Below, in pieces: positions 11,858 to 24,813 of a stretch of DNA of 64,000 bases (positions are counted from its first letter, which is position 1; each line of letters opens with the position of its first letter). The notes below the pieces were generated by a model. That model had not been told where the DNA came from, did no database searches, and saw only the letters and a program-made list of their open reading frames with translations. This stretch comes from Chrysaora quinquecirrha (Eukaryota > Cnidaria > Scyphozoa > Semaeostomeae > Pelagiidae): NCBI GenBank assembly GCA_014526335.1, contig JACTAT010000303.1, positions 206,224-270,223 of the forward strand. Reading direction: 5' to 3'. The position numbers and the translations under genes were made by a program.

Positions 11858-12642
11858 TGCTCCACGTCTGAAAAATGTAAGAAAGTTCAATACTGAATTC
11901 ATGAAACTTAAGAAAGTTCTGTTTCATACTTTCTCTTCTAATCTTCTGCATGTTATTTTCGCTCTTATTTACAAAGAAATATTTCGCTCGAAATCTGGAA
12001 GGCATTACTTCAAAGTTTCTCATTATTTTCCACCAAAAGCAACAAATAAATCATTTACTTTTTATTTTAATGGTCCATTTATGCCCCAGGCGTAAATGAT
12101 GATTAATGCGAAGGTCTCGGGTCTAGTCCCCTGCTTGCAGCCATGTGCTTGGCACTCAGCTACAAGAAGCACTGATGATGGAAACTTGCAATCTTTCTAC
12201 TAAATAATCAATTTTTTATAAATGTTATATACCAAGACTTTGATTTCTTGTATGAATTACGACTACAGTTCCATTCGAACGAGAATTATTTGGTGGTTAT
12301 TGGATTGTTAGTTTTACCAGTAATGATCGTAAGAAGAGGCTTCTACAACACAACAGGAGAGAAGACGAGACATTGCTTGGGCTGGACCTAACCGACTCAA
12401 ACAAGCAGTCTAAAGACAATTTGTTCTAGAACCAATTCAGTACCTATGTGGAAGCTTTAAGTCTCCAAGCCCAACTGTGATGGGTAATATACTCAACATG
12501 AACAGTATCCTGTAAACTTCGCTAAAGTTTGAAATATGATGGTAATTCATTTCCTCACAAAGAACCTGGAAAGTCGCCAGAGAAGGTCCAGAAAGACGTT
12601 GCACGAACGAAAGCAGTTTAAAAGACCTCAAAGTCAGAACTA

Positions 12643-14317
12643 TCAGAGGAGCATGCAGGAACTACAGCGACAGTAGATGTTTTTAAAGCAGCGAGACGAT
12701 TTCCTCGTGAAAAGTTCAGACAGATAGCTTGGAGCAAGGCCATTTATAGCTTTAAAGACCATGGAAGCAGTTTCAGTATAAATCATTTCAGCTACGGTCG
12801 GCCACTTTAAACTTTCTATCAAAGCACGGGCGGAAGTATCATAACTGCTATTGGTTACAATTCGTGCGGCTCTGTTCTGAAGTTTTTGCAAAGACTGCAG
12901 CCGAGTTTCGCCGCAAACTCCCCAGACCGAACAACAGTAGCGGAGATGCGGTTCCACAATTCCGCGATATACTTTGCACAGGGTGTCTTTAGGTAACAGT
13001 TTTTTAGTGTACTTAAGGAGTCCGAGGGCACGGGAAACCTTATTACGCATAAAATGGGTATGATCTTCCCAGGATAGATATTTATCAATTTGAACCCCTA
13101 AATATTTGACTTTATCCACAACTTCGACTTCAGAACTACCGATAGAAAAGGAAGGTAGCTCCATTAATCCAGTCGAGATCTTGTTGTGGTTGGGTCTAGA
13201 TCCAATAACCATAGCCTGTGTCTTTAGGATATTTAATGATAGTTTATTCCCTTGAAGACATTTTCTTAAAGAATCTAATTCCCTCCCAAGTGTCAAATTT
13301 AAGTCTTCAACACTTTTTGCAGAATAAGAAATGGTGGTATCATCAGCATACATGTTTATACAAAGTTGCTTTCTGTTTTGAAGATATGATGTAAGTCATG
13401 TATGCTCGATACCCACAATTCCACATTTCTGCATCTTTTTAATAAGGATATCATGATCTACTGTGTCGAAGGCTTTCTTAAGGTCTATAAATACCAATGC
13501 GGTGAATTTCCAAGTGTCCATATTCCTGTATCAGTCGTTCGTGCAAGATTAAAGGCTTTAAACGACGGGCAACCCTTGCAACTTTCCAGCATTCTGGGAA
13601 TACACCAGTGGTAATAGAAAGATTAAATATATCACAGAGGGAATCAACTATAATAGGAAGACCAATCTTCAAGAATTGATTAGCTATACCATCGGTTCCA
13701 AAGCCCAAAGAAGTTTTGAATTTTCCAAGGACACGTGCAACCTGAGGTGAATTTACAGGTTGAAAACGGAACCGTGTTGCTTCAGGATTTACTGAATATC
13801 TACCTTCCAAGAGTGGATTGGCAGTAGACGGAATTTTATCGCTTAGGTTTTCTCCAATATTACAAAAATAAGTATTCATGCATTCGGCAATCGCTTTAGA
13901 ATCCGTTATCAATTTACCTTTAACGTCAAGAGAGTTTATCCGCGTGGTCTTCGACTTTTTGTTTAAGACAGAGTTAATAGTTTTCCAAGTGTTCTTAAGA
14001 TTACCCTCATCAGAGGCAATCTTATCTGTAAAGTATTGGCGCTTTAAGTCGCTGTTCATTTTATTTAATTTATTTCTTAATTGTTTGTATGCATCAAATA
14101 ATATTTCAGATTTAGATCTTATCGCCTGTTTTCTCAATTTGTCTCTTGTTGCGCACAAACGTTTGAACTCACTTGTCAACCATGGACAAAATTTTTCTGA
14201 GACACGCCTATGACGTAAAGGAGCATGTTTTTCGAGAATGTAGGAAAACATATTTGTCCACTGTTCTACTATGACATTGACATCATCTGTCTGGGTAACG
14301 ATGCCTTTCCAGTCCAC
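12643..14317 (-). pseudogene. CR1/L2-like LINE fragment A (EN-RT linker and RT), internally deleted
   Basis: 14317-13478 encodes the linker and RT N-terminus (DWKGIVTQTDDVNVIVEQW, CPWLTSEFK, FGTDGIANQFLKIG, GVFPECWKVA). 13480-13360 has motif A, ALVFIDLKKAFDTVDHDILI, after a frame change. 13353-12643 opens directly at MYADDTTISYSAKS and runs through the thumb to GLAPSYLSELF. The fingers between WKVARVA and motif A, and the GxPQGS block between motif A and YADD, are both deleted. Its 5' end abuts the 3' tail of LINE B. No endonuclease part remains. Confidence 0.85.
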
Positions 14318-14321
14318 TCTT

Positions 14322-14340
14322 TCATCATCATCATCATCAT
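14322..14340 (-). repeat. (CAT)n microsatellite, 3' tail of LINE B
   Basis: Six catcat units exactly at the border between LINE B and the truncated LINE A. LINEs of this class end in short microsatellites, which places the 3' end here. Confidence 0.75.
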
Positions 14341-14506
14341 TTATTTATACACAAAGTCCCTTCAGCTAAAAACATAGAAAAACTAATGAAATATAATATA
14401 GTATAATTTACCAAAGTATAATTTATAATTTACCACATTACAATAAAGTTATATAAAAATTTGTTAGAATTGCTGCTCTTCCAGGGAGTTGTGTTTCGTT
14501 TTTGAT

Positions 14507-15528
14507 TCAGCTCTTAAGGTGAATTTTCAATTTTCTTTTGAACTGCGGGAAGGTTGGCAGCTCTCTTATGCCGATGGGGATGTTGTTCCACGCAGTAAGA
14601 GCTGAATATTGAAAGCCTTTTTTTACATATTCAAGGTTGTATCTTGGTATGCGGATATCCTTGCAGTTTCTCGTTCTGTAGCTTGAATGCAAGGATATCT
14701 GGGGGAATTTATCCCAAAGGCTCTCGGGGCACATCCTGTTCATAATTTTGTAACTCATGGCTGATCTGTCGAATTTAATTAGTTGTTCTACATCAAGCCA
14801 CTTATATGACCAATTATCTCTGATTTTAGCCCGCTCAATTATGGTTCTGGCTCTGTCCTGTAAATTCTGTAGGGTTTTTAGTTTATAACTAGGAATGCTC
14901 CCCCAGATTACATTAGCATAGCGCAAATGGCTTTCTACCAGAGCTCGGTAAACACTGTCTAGTTGTTTTTGTGGCAGGATATCTTTTATTTTTTTAGAGA
15001 TGCCAATCCTGCTCGAACTTTTCCTTTTACAATTTTGAGATTCTCTTCCCAGTTAAGTCCCTCATCCACGATGACACCTAGTGATTTCGTTTTCCTTACA
15101 CGCTTTATTTCTGAGTTGTTGAGCATCAGTGGCTCATCGACACTCATTTCATTTGTTTTGCGCGGATGGCCAATCAACATGTACTCGGTTTTTTTAGGGT
15201 TGGCCGTCAGCTTATTTATTCTCATCCAATTTGAAATATTGATAAGTTCACGTTGAGCATTCTCTAGAAGATTTTCTTGGTTATTTGACGTTATTGTCAC
15301 ATGTGTGTCGTCTGCATAAAGGCCTGCTTTCGAGAATTTTAGGCATTTTTCAAAGTCGTTTAGATAAATTATGAACAGGAGTGGACCGAGGCACGAACCC
15401 TGAGGTATGCAGCCTGGTTCCGAGTTAATTTGGGCTGAAAAAGTCAAACATTTGGTCATGGACAATCTTTTCAAGTATTCTTGAAAATATTGAGATGACC
15501 GAGATTGGCCTGTAGTTGTTAGCGTCAT
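14507..15528 (-). pseudogene. LINE B: RT palm, thumb and C-terminus
   Basis: Picks up at SEPGCIPQGSCLGPLLFIIY right after DQMFDFFSPN of the previous frame, so the motif A region (AFDTVDH and surroundings) is deleted. YADDTHVTITS is the catalytic box, followed by TKSLGVIVDEGLNWEEN. A further shift near 14950 leads to RYANVIWGSIPSYKLKTLQN and the C-terminal tail ending LKIHLKS. Confidence 0.83.
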
Positions 15529-17301
15529 TTTTTTGGCCTGCTTTAAAAATTGGAGTCACACTTGCTAATTTCCAAATGTCTGGAAAGACGCCAGTTGCTA
15601 TGGATGAATTGAATATCATTGTTAACGGCTTCCAGATAAAATCCCCAGAATCTTTAATTAGCTTTGTAGAGATTTTATCTGGTCCTGGTGCTTTCCCATT
15701 CCTTAGTTTTGATATTGCATGTAAGACATAGGCATCATCAATCAATTTAAATCTAAATTCTGTAGTTCCCGCGATGATTTTACCTATAGGGTCGTCATCG
15801 CTGTAAGACTCTAACTCGTTGGCTAGTTTTGGACCTACTGAGACAAAGTGTGAATTAAGGGCTTCAGCAATATCTTTTTCTTTTGTGAGATTTTGTCCCT
15901 CGGAATTTAGACAAGATATTCCAGTGGAGCGATCGCCTCTATTGAAGACTTTGTCAATTGTCTTCCACATATGTCTCGGATTTTGTTTATTTTCTTCTAT
16001 GAGACCTAGATAGTATGTTTGCAGGGCCGTCTTTATTGCTTTGGTCACCTTGTTCCTTAGTTGTTTATATAATGCCCAAAGACCAGGAGATTTTATTGCA
16101 GCCCTTTTTACCCTATCCCTCTCCGTCATTATTTTTCTTACTTCCGGGGTTATCCAAGGTGCGGGGTCGGACCGTATTCTCTTCTTTTTCAGAGGTGCAT
16201 GAATGCTTAGGATTGATTCGAAAATGTCTTCAAATGTAGATGCCATTTTATCAGGATCATTGGCGAGGGGACTCAGGATGGATTCCCATTCGATTTGTTG
16301 AAGATCATGCCGAAACGCTGCCTTATCATATTTGCTTAAGCTACGCGACTCTGCTATTTTCGGTTTCTTGTTTTTGAGTCTTTGGGTACTTATTTTACGT
16401 ACGCCGTATATCAGATAATGGTCCACCATCCCTAATCTTAAGATATCAACGTCAGAAATGTATTGCTTTTTAGTGGTAGAGAAACGGTCAATTAGCGTTT
16501 TGCTGATTCTTTGTTCATTCTGTCCGCTATTTGTTATAGAAACTCTTGTATGGCCTTTAATCAGTTGTTCAAGCTGGTACTCAGAGTATATTGCTTTAAG
16601 CCTCTTTGCATTAGTATTTTGCTTACTTGTGAGGTCACAGTTGGTATCGCCTATCATTATGATTTCCTTCTCTTCTTTATCTAGTTGCTTTAGGACATCT
16701 CTAAGGTTCTCGAATGTTTCATCGTCGACATGCGAGGTTGGAGGACGATACCAGCAAACAACAAGAAATGGTTTCGCATGTTATAATGGAATTTCAATTG
16801 ATAATAGCTCTATTTTTCACTCTTAAGTTTAACGTTAGGGTATGGTAAACTTTCCTTTACATAAATAGCTACCCCTCCACCATTTATATTACGATCATTA
16901 CGGAAAACATTGTAGCCATTAATGGTAACGTCAGAGTCTACAATTTTTTCATCCAGACGTGTTTCACTAAGGCCTATAATATCAATATCATGATCCCTGA
17001 GGACAATTTCAAGTTCATTTTTATGTTTTCTCAGAGAAACTATATTCAGAAACGCTATTTTGAGACCATTTCTCTTGCCACGTTTACTAGGCTTATTACG
17101 AATAACTGCCTGGGAGCGTTGCCTCTAACAGTATTTAATAAATTTACTCACATTACCAGAGAATTTTCTAACTCCACCATCGCTTATATGCAGTCCGTCC
17201 TGCCAAAGATTACTAAACATTATATTGTCATTATCTAGCATGTCCAATCCGTTAATAGGAAGTTCGTAAAGGAATTCAGATTGATTAAAGTTACTTTCCA
17301 T
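15425..17301 (-). pseudogene. LINE B: SGNH-like tail, APE endonuclease and RT N-terminus
   Basis: From the ATG at 17301: about 60 residues ending LWQDGLHISDGGVRKF, which contains a D-x-x-H like block V of SGNH/GDSL esterases; an in-frame TAG; then the endonuclease (KIAFLNIVSLRKHKNEL, IIGLSETRLDEKI, GGGVAIYVKESLPYP). A frameshift at the AAAAATAG near 16816 and a TAA near 16790 precede PFLVVCWYRPPTS and IIMIGDTNCDLTS. The long open part 16657-15425 carries PAPWITPEVRKIM, the RT N-terminus KAPGPDKISTKL and PISVISIFSRILEKIVHDQM. The order esterase, EN, RT is unusual within one frame; CR1 elements of vertebrates carry an esterase in their first ORF. Confidence 0.78.
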
Positions 17302-17644
17302 AGAATGAGTTGAGATCGAAGGGAAGTATTGTTCAATGCATAAACGAATGTATCATTATTAATAGTTATTATAGTGAATTTTGCCAAATACGATCCCAAA
17401 TACTGCCAACCCTATGTGTGTTATTGCCTCATTTGTCTCTTAGAGACCGCTGCGCATTAATTGAAAGTCAATGAAATTGTGAACATTTTCCCGCCTAAAT
17501 CAAGTTCGGCGAAGCCCTGAGCCGTCATGGCTTTGTTATGTAAATTTTGTTATTTGGGCCTACGGCTACTTTTGGCCACCATTTTAGGTCAAGCTATGCA
17601 ATACTTTTGTGAGGCTATTGTATATAATAAAATTAGGCCCATTA

Positions 17645-17790
17645 TTTTCGGTTGCTGGTCGTTTCGGCCAACAGTCAGTTCGGCCAACCTCCTTTTCGGC
17701 CAACAAAGACGTTTCGGCCAACGTGTGTGATGATTCGGCCAATGTTTCCGAGGCGATTCGACCAACCCTTGGGGACCTTTTGGCCAACAT
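17645..17790. repeat. Minisatellite of TTCGGCCAA-type units
   Basis: Seven copies of TTCGGCCAA or close variants (ttcgaccaa, tttggccaa) spaced about 14-23 bp apart. The rest of the unit is variable. Low-copy degenerate tandem repeat between the two receptor genes. Confidence 0.7.
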
Positions 17791-18782
17791 AACTCAACAC
17801 CTTCGCCGATGTTAATGGTTAATGGTTAATGAAATAATTTTTTTATTTGAAACCAAATGGATCGAGATAACTAAATTAGGTATAGAGAAACAGGCCGACG
17901 AGTTTGACTTGCATTCATAAGATAGTTAAATGTGAGTACAATATATCATTGCAATGGGAAATCTTTTCAAAGGATATGCCTTTGCTATTTTCATGCTATT
18001 GAAATTTAAGAGCAATTAGAGGAAACGGAAGGTACATGCACGTTCAGTATTTGCAAAGTGTAATTCCATGGAACAGATTCAATTCGAGTGTCATGGGAAG
18101 TATTGAAGCTGAAACTGTAACTTTATTTCTTTTTTGTCTCCCTTCAGAATATTCTTACACTTGTGGCCTTTGTGTCTTTTTGCTATGATAAAGATTCACC
18201 AGCAACCAAATAACTTCTGCAAGCAAATACATGCATCATTGAAGTAATTCTATCTCTCGTCGGCCATATTTTGAATGTACTCATCAAATATGCCCTCTTG
18301 CTCTGTAGCCCATTATCTCAAAGGTCTCCGCTGAAAATTACTATGGATAAAAATTGGTAGAAATTCACAAAATTCAATTAAAGTAAACTCATTTGTTCTA
18401 ATATTCACCGCTCATTTGAATAAAGTGAGTGATTACTATACTCTTAGGTGTATAATTGCTGGAGGGGGTAGGAATAGACGGGGGGGGCGTAAGTTTTTAC
18501 GACTCGTGTAATAAGTCTAGCTGGTTGGATCCCAAGTTCGTCTTCTTCAGAACAGACTCCGTGGATACTTTTGGAGGGAAAACTCAAATTCAAACTCTTG
18601 AAAACTTGAACTCCGTGCAGAATTGGAAAAATTTGGCGTTAGTTCAGCGCTTATCAATTAATGTACCTATAAATCGACAAAAAAATTTTGGTGTCATTTC
18701 GACCTTAACAAAGACATTTATTCACAGGCATTTGAAAGTTAATTTCCGTACTTACCCATATCTCAGATATAATAAAAATAAG

Positions 18783-18880
18783 ACCCCAAATCAATAAATA
18801 AGACCCCCTCAGACGTCTAGGACCAATAAGTACTTATAAGAAGCGGGACCGATAATACGAGAGGGTATTTGCCTGAATAG
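18783..18880. repeat. Relic similar to the terminus of the 47-50 kb TIR element
   Basis: Sequence from gaccccctcagac through taggaccaataagtact to gagggtatttgcc parallels, with indels, the left arm of the TIR element at 47080-47160. Probably a decayed end of the same family. Confidence 0.45.
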
Positions 18881-20285
18881 AATGTCAAAGCATTTTGAGT
18901 GGCGGTGGCGGTATATCCATTGTTCGTCTTGTTTGTTTGTCTGTCTGGTTTGTTTCCTTTTTAGTGTCTTAGGTCTTAGGGTCTTGTTTTTACGGTTCAC
19001 ACTAGCTCTAATGCCTTGCTTTCTTGAGCATTTCTTCCTTTTTGCAGGCCGCAGCTTGTTGAAGAATGCTATCTATATTCTGCAAGAGCAAAATGAATTT
19101 CACTGCGTATTCCTGTCCTCTCTATCGAACGACTAATTAAAGAAAATTTTCTTGTATGCTTTGTATAGTGGCGTTACCGAGGGGCGGACTGTTCTCTCAG
19201 ACACCGATTTTCCAATTTTTCGAAATCCGTCATAATATTCATGAGGTGATGGCGGGAGGAGAGGTGAGACAGTACGTGAGATTTTCAGCAAAAAAGGAAT
19301 GGGGGGTACCTAAGCATAGTTTTGGACGGGGAAGTGCCATTTTGGTTCCATACTTGGATCTATATTTCCAAAAATGTCTGATAAGTAAGGACCCAAAATT
19401 CCGCAAACCTGAAAAACATTTGTCACCCGTAATTGCTCAAACATGGTGAAGGCTATACCCATAATTATGCAGCAAGGCAAGAACATTTTTTAGATGCAGC
19501 AAAATCATCTGAAGATAAGCCTGTAATGTTGAAAGGGGAATATTTCTTTTGGTCCAATAATTTATCAGCTCTGACTGCACATTCATCTTGTAAATGCTCA
19601 GTTTCCTCCTAATAGTTTTGATAAATTCTCCAGAAGTACACATAGTTGCAAACGTTTCCACAAATGGTACCCAGAATGAAAAGGATACCGATAATTCTGC
19701 ACATTTCAAGAGGGAACACCTAAATGCTTGCACGTCCCCGTACTTCAAACCTGTTACCACCCGCCCGAGCTGCAGTTAACCGTTGTAATTTAAATCAGTA
19801 AAACAACATCAACTGTATTTCTGATATTCTTAGTTTAATAATGCATAGTTTACCAGCATCGATAGCTTCATCAATACAAGTTTCAACAGGTTTGAAGTAA
19901 GGAAACAAAAAAGAAACTTATTGATTGAAACTTCCAGGCATGACCGGGATTTTATCACCGTACCGAGTAAAGTTTTTACTAATTCTAGATGGTTTAATGC
20001 GCACGCGCGACGTGAAGCACATGAAACCAATTTTAGACTAGATCTTAGACAGAGGCGTATTAAATGGCAAAGGTCTCTTGTCCAGCTCAACCCAGAGAGA
20101 CATCGGAAACAGTCGCGCTGTGCCGTACGGTTCTTTTAAAAGCGGAAATAATTGAATATAATCGTCCCAGAAAATGCCTTGTCGGAAGCATGGAAATTAT
20201 TTAAAAAAATGTTGCGTTTTTCGGTGCGACAAGAAAAATACTTTATGGAAAAGTTGCACATCGATTCGAACCATAGCGGCACTAA

Positions 20286-20540
20286 GCCCCGTTTACACTA
20301 CACCATATAGCTTTGGAAGCGACTTGAGTTTCGTATTGGATGGGATTAATGTTTACACCATGACAGAGTTACGGCGTTCCGAAAATTCCAAAAATTGGAG
20401 TGATTTTCATTCCGTTTTGTAGGTAAAATCACATTTTCTATTTTCGCGGCTATCTGGTATATGGTAAAAACCTGCCCTATCGAATATGAGTTAATGCAAG
20501 GCGCGGCACTCCGAAAGCTAGTATATAGTGTAAACAGGGC
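20286..20540. mobile_element. MITE with GCCCCGTTTACACTA termini
   Basis: The left end gccccgtttacacta and right end tagtgtaaacagggc are inverted repeats; the next bases also pair partly (ccatatagcttt/aaagctagtata). About 255 bp, non-coding. No clear target duplication. A second element with gtttacactgtagc ends is at 41456. Confidence 0.65.
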
Positions 20541-21014
20541 GTGAATTTTGGTTGGTGCGACATTGCAACGCTCGAAATATGAAACAGGTCTCTGACAACC
20601 AACGGCATTAAGAGATTTTTAAAGGATTTACGAATATAGGACTAATTTTAGTGATTATCGAGCTTCGCTCCTTTCAGGTGCATAATGCTCTATGACAGAG
20701 GGAAATATTCCTTGAGCTTGGATGCTGCGACAAAGCTTTAAAACAAACAGAACTCGAATATTGTCATTTGGAAAATTGGCTTGCAGATATGATATATATA
20801 CACAAGAATAGTTACGCAGAATCAACAAATCCTCTGTGAGTGAGCAAGCCGCAGGGCATGTATGTTTTCTACTTTAAATTTCTTATTGAACAACCGATTT
20901 CAATTAAAAATGTTTGGTTTAATCAAACAAAAACCATCGATAGAAAAACAATATTTCATAGTTTTAATTTTACAACTGAAAGAAAGCTATTGCAATGGTA
21001 AAGTAAATAGGCAT

Positions 21015-21095
21015 TTTAAATTAAATATATCGCAGGTTTACGAAAAGTGTCTATAATAGACACTTTTCATAAACCTGTGATATATTTAATTTAAA
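21015..21095. repeat. Near-perfect palindrome, 40-bp arms
   Basis: Left arm 21015-21054 and right arm 21056-21095 match at 38 of 40 positions with one base between. It could form a cruciform; probably the remnant of a snap-back MITE. Confidence 0.85.
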
Positions 21096-22752
21096 GACCA
21101 CAAGACACCAAGAAATACATTGAGGCTTCTTTAAGATTATAAATCACTAATACAACTCTAGAACTGTAAATACTTCAATAGAAGATAACAATTTCGAAAC
21201 ACGCCATATCTCTAGATTCAAACGACTACGTAACATAACACAGCGAGAATTTTTTTAAAAGCCTTAGTCAAAAACTGTCAATCAAAGAAAATAAAAGGTT
21301 CAATATTTCCGACAATGTGAAGTACGTAACTAAGGAAATTATTCCCAGAATTCCTTTCAAACATCCTTAATTAAAAACAACTAAAGAGCAGAAAAGCCGC
21401 CATCTTTTGTGGAAGGGTCTATTGTTTCAATCGGAAAAATGTAACAGTCATATCTTGTCTTTATAAACTAGGTCCAAGTATTGCATGAGTTAATAAGATA
21501 TTCAAGGTTACTTTAATAACAATATTTCGAATACAGGTATAATCCATAGGCAATCATGATAACAATGTGAAAAATAAAACGTTGCCCATCTTACATTAAC
21601 CGACCGAGGCTCAATAGAATAAAGATCAAATGGTTTGAAATCTGCTGAAGATCGGTCCAATTAATCTGTCAAGTTTCCCTTAGAAAATTTCAGGAATTTT
21701 ATTCAATTGAACAAATACAACTGGTTACATTAGCTACACCAATTTCTCTTATTTATAATAATTATATTTTTGGCAGTTCGAAATAACGATTGTTGGAGCA
21801 GGAGCTTAATCAGTTCAATACTGCACTTATTGTTTTAAAGCCAATTAACTTTCAGCAGTTATATGCTTGCATAGAAACGAAATTGATCTGACGTTCCATT
21901 GTATAACTTTTCGCAAAGACAGAAATGTCGTTTCTGTGATTGATGATGAGGAGAAAAGGTTCAAACTTTTACACTTTAGTTTAGTTTTCTTTTATTATAA
22001 TTATACATCATTCCACTATAATGCAGGTAAATCTTTTTATGCAATTTTGATTCATGATGAATCAGGCTTTCTTTCTATCTAATGCCTCACAGCGAAGAGT
22101 TTGTTACAATTCGGCCTAGCCATGTTTTTATTTCATCCACTGATATCATTCAACAAATTTGAAAACGAGGTTTTTGAATCTATAAGTTTTGAAGAACTGT
22201 ATTTCAAGAAAGCGATTAACAGCGGAATTTGTATCTAAAATTGGTGCTTTTTGAACCTCTTTCTCAGTAGAAAAAAAATTTCAAAATTCCACTTTGAATT
22301 AAGTTCGACGCAACACTACCTACATATAAAGTCAACGTTGCTCTTACGTCGCTTATATGTCGAGTAAATTGCAAAGTCCACCTAAGCCTTTATATATATA
22401 TTATTAAGTCTAGTGCAACCAAATGAAAAAAAGACTATTAGTATGCAACTCTGAGTTTCATGATCTCTTAATCATCAGGTGCACAAGGTGTTCTAATATT
22501 AAGCTTGTTTCAATCTTAACTCCAAAACATTGAAATACTGTTGTCATGAAGGGCTGCATTTTTCTTTTGGTTGGTTCTTAATAATATTAATGGACATTTT
22601 AATTATAGGGGTTTGCAAATCCACACTTTTCTGCAGGTTTAATTGCCTCCTTTAGATATCCTGCTTAGTTTTTAATAGTGTGTGTATTGTTTTATGCAAA
22701 CGCACACGCACGTCTAATAGAAGTCTTCAACGCAGTATGTCTTCTCTTTTTG

Positions 22753-23276
22753 CAGGGTGTTCCAAAAAAGGAACACAGTAAAGACACATTTGTACTTGAG
22801 TCAAAATTTAATTTTTGGCCATTTAAAAACTGATGCTGCCATCACTTTATAATGCCTTACTTCATTAATTTTTAGCCAACATATTGGAACGGTTCAAATA
22901 TGGACTTCAAAAAAGCACAACTCGGCAGAAACAATGTTTTCAACAGTCTTATCCCGCTAAATCCATTTTTCAAAACTTTGGCATAAACTGGTCTATTTTG
23001 TATCAATTAACACTTTCGGTAACTTGTCTCAGCTCTAGGAAATCCTTAATGACATGAAATGGGCAGGGAACGTGCATCGAGTTTATGCACATCCTTTATT
23101 TATCAATGAAATTCATTACAGCATATTATTGTGAAAATGACAAATGAATGCTCCTATGTTTACCCACAAGAGTGTATACATATAGTTAGTATTATGACAA
23201 ATTTTACTGGCCTTGAAGCTATGGTTTGGCAACAAAAATACTTTCTAAAGCAGGTTCCTTTTTTTGGAACACTCTG
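22753..23276. mobile_element. Mariner-like MITE
   Basis: Termini CAGGGTGTTCC plus AAAAAAGGAAC at the left and the inverted gttcctttttttggaacactctg at the right. The ends resemble mariner-type CAGGGTGTNCC. The right flank starts with TA; the left does not. No transposase within the 524 bp. Confidence 0.6.
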
Positions 23277-24363
23277 TATATCGGATGGGAAAATAAGTAA
23301 CCCCCAAAACTAATATATAAAATCTTTCCTGATACAAAGTCGAACCAAACTTAACATATTTCATAAAACAAAGCAAAACCCAAGCTGCTTTTTTCTGAGA
23401 TTTATCCAAACTAAAATATTGTAGTCACAAATACGGGTGTAACCATAGTCATTAGAAAGAACGCTTCAGTGTTACTCACTGTTATTCACCACATTTTGTG
23501 ATATTTTGGTCATTTTTTGTGCTACTCATTATCAATCATTTAGTTTGAGGTTACTTTTTGGCCCACCCCATTTACTGGTTCAAGGAATATCAAGGAAAAG
23601 GTAAATATCAAGGAAAAGGTAAAGATCAAAGTTAAGTTGTTCCTTCATTAAAAATGTCACACATGGACTCTCAAGTAAAACGTGTTTTTGTAACAAATTA
23701 CCGCAGTGCAGTGCAACACAACTCTATCGCGCCTATCAGAAGCTTTTGAGCGTATTAAATATAAGCTGTATTCACAGTGAAAATTAATGATACCCTTTCT
23801 TGAAGGAATTATTACAACCAATATGTAAAATTCAAGAGATAATGCGCACGACGAACACTGCGGGACTATTTTATTCTTTTTGCAATTGCACAAAAACAAT
23901 TAAAAACTCAGCGAGATATCCGTATAACAAATAAGGCAATATGCCAATGAGAAGAGAAAATGGATATAAGTGTCCAAGAGGAAATATTGCACCGAGCTTT
24001 GTGACAGTAGCGGCTTTGAAAAATGAACCAAAATAAATATTGTGCCCAGCTTTCTTGGTAGCTACTAATCAGTGCCAAATAAATGGGGTTAAGCTAATGA
24101 ATTTTTCGAAAAATTTCCCTGTTTACGTGGACTTCAGACATACGTGGTTTTCGAGCCGTTTTTAAGTATTAGCCTCCTTCTCCAATCCCCGGGAACATAA
24201 CGAATATATCGCATGAAAGCGAGGGCAACTTCTTTTCTATTCCGATGCTAATTTGCAACAAGGCGAGTGTTGCCCTTACAGCTGGCGTAGCCGATAACTT
24301 AAGTTAAATAAATTTCTACTTGACCATTGAAATAGCTTTCTTCAGTCGTATAACAAATATCAA

Positions 24364-24813
24364 TATACGGTTGCCGAAAAGGTCAAAAGAGCTGTATTTG
24401 TCTTTTGACTGGTATTTTTTAATGTACACTGACACTTTTATCAAATGGATTTAATTGAAATTGGCTGCTAAAAGGGCATTATTATAATTGAAAAGGAAGT
24501 GGTCCGCAATTAAAAAGGCATTTTGTTGATTCGGCATAATATTTTTGATTATAGCAAAATCTTTAATGCTTTTTATCTTAATACATTACATACGGTTGCC
24601 AAAATGGCCAAAAGATCTGTACTTGTCTTTTGACTGGCGTTCTTTAATATACACTGACATTTTTATCGAATGGATTTAATTGAAATTGGTTGCTAAAAGG
24701 GCGATATTATTTTTGTAAAGGAAGTGGTCCGCAATCAAAAAGTCATTTGTTGATTTGGCATAATATTTTTGATTATAGCAAAATCTTTAATGCCTTTAAT
24801 CTTATGACCAATT
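24364..24813. repeat. Tandem duplication, two units of about 225 bp
   Basis: Units 24364-24588 and 24589-24813 align along their whole length (tacggttgcc, tgtcttttgactgg, ggaagtggtccgcaat, gattatagcaaaatcttta) with scattered substitutions. No coding content. Confidence 0.85.

Larger units (their letters stand above)
11016..12436. other. 3' flank of gene 1
   Basis: Presumed 3' UTR and intergenic sequence. Only the weak AATAAA and the candidate exon at 11684 are noted. Confidence 0.4.
14319..17345 (-). mobile_element. CR1/L2-like LINE copy B
   Basis: Runs on the - strand from about 17345 to a (ATG)n microsatellite tail at 14340-14322 rather than a poly(A), as in CR1/L2-type LINEs. It contains, in order, an SGNH-like last block, an APE endonuclease, an RT with an internal deletion, and a 3' UTR of about 170 bp. 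Several stops and frameshifts make it non-autonomous. It lies between the two receptor genes. Confidence 0.82.
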
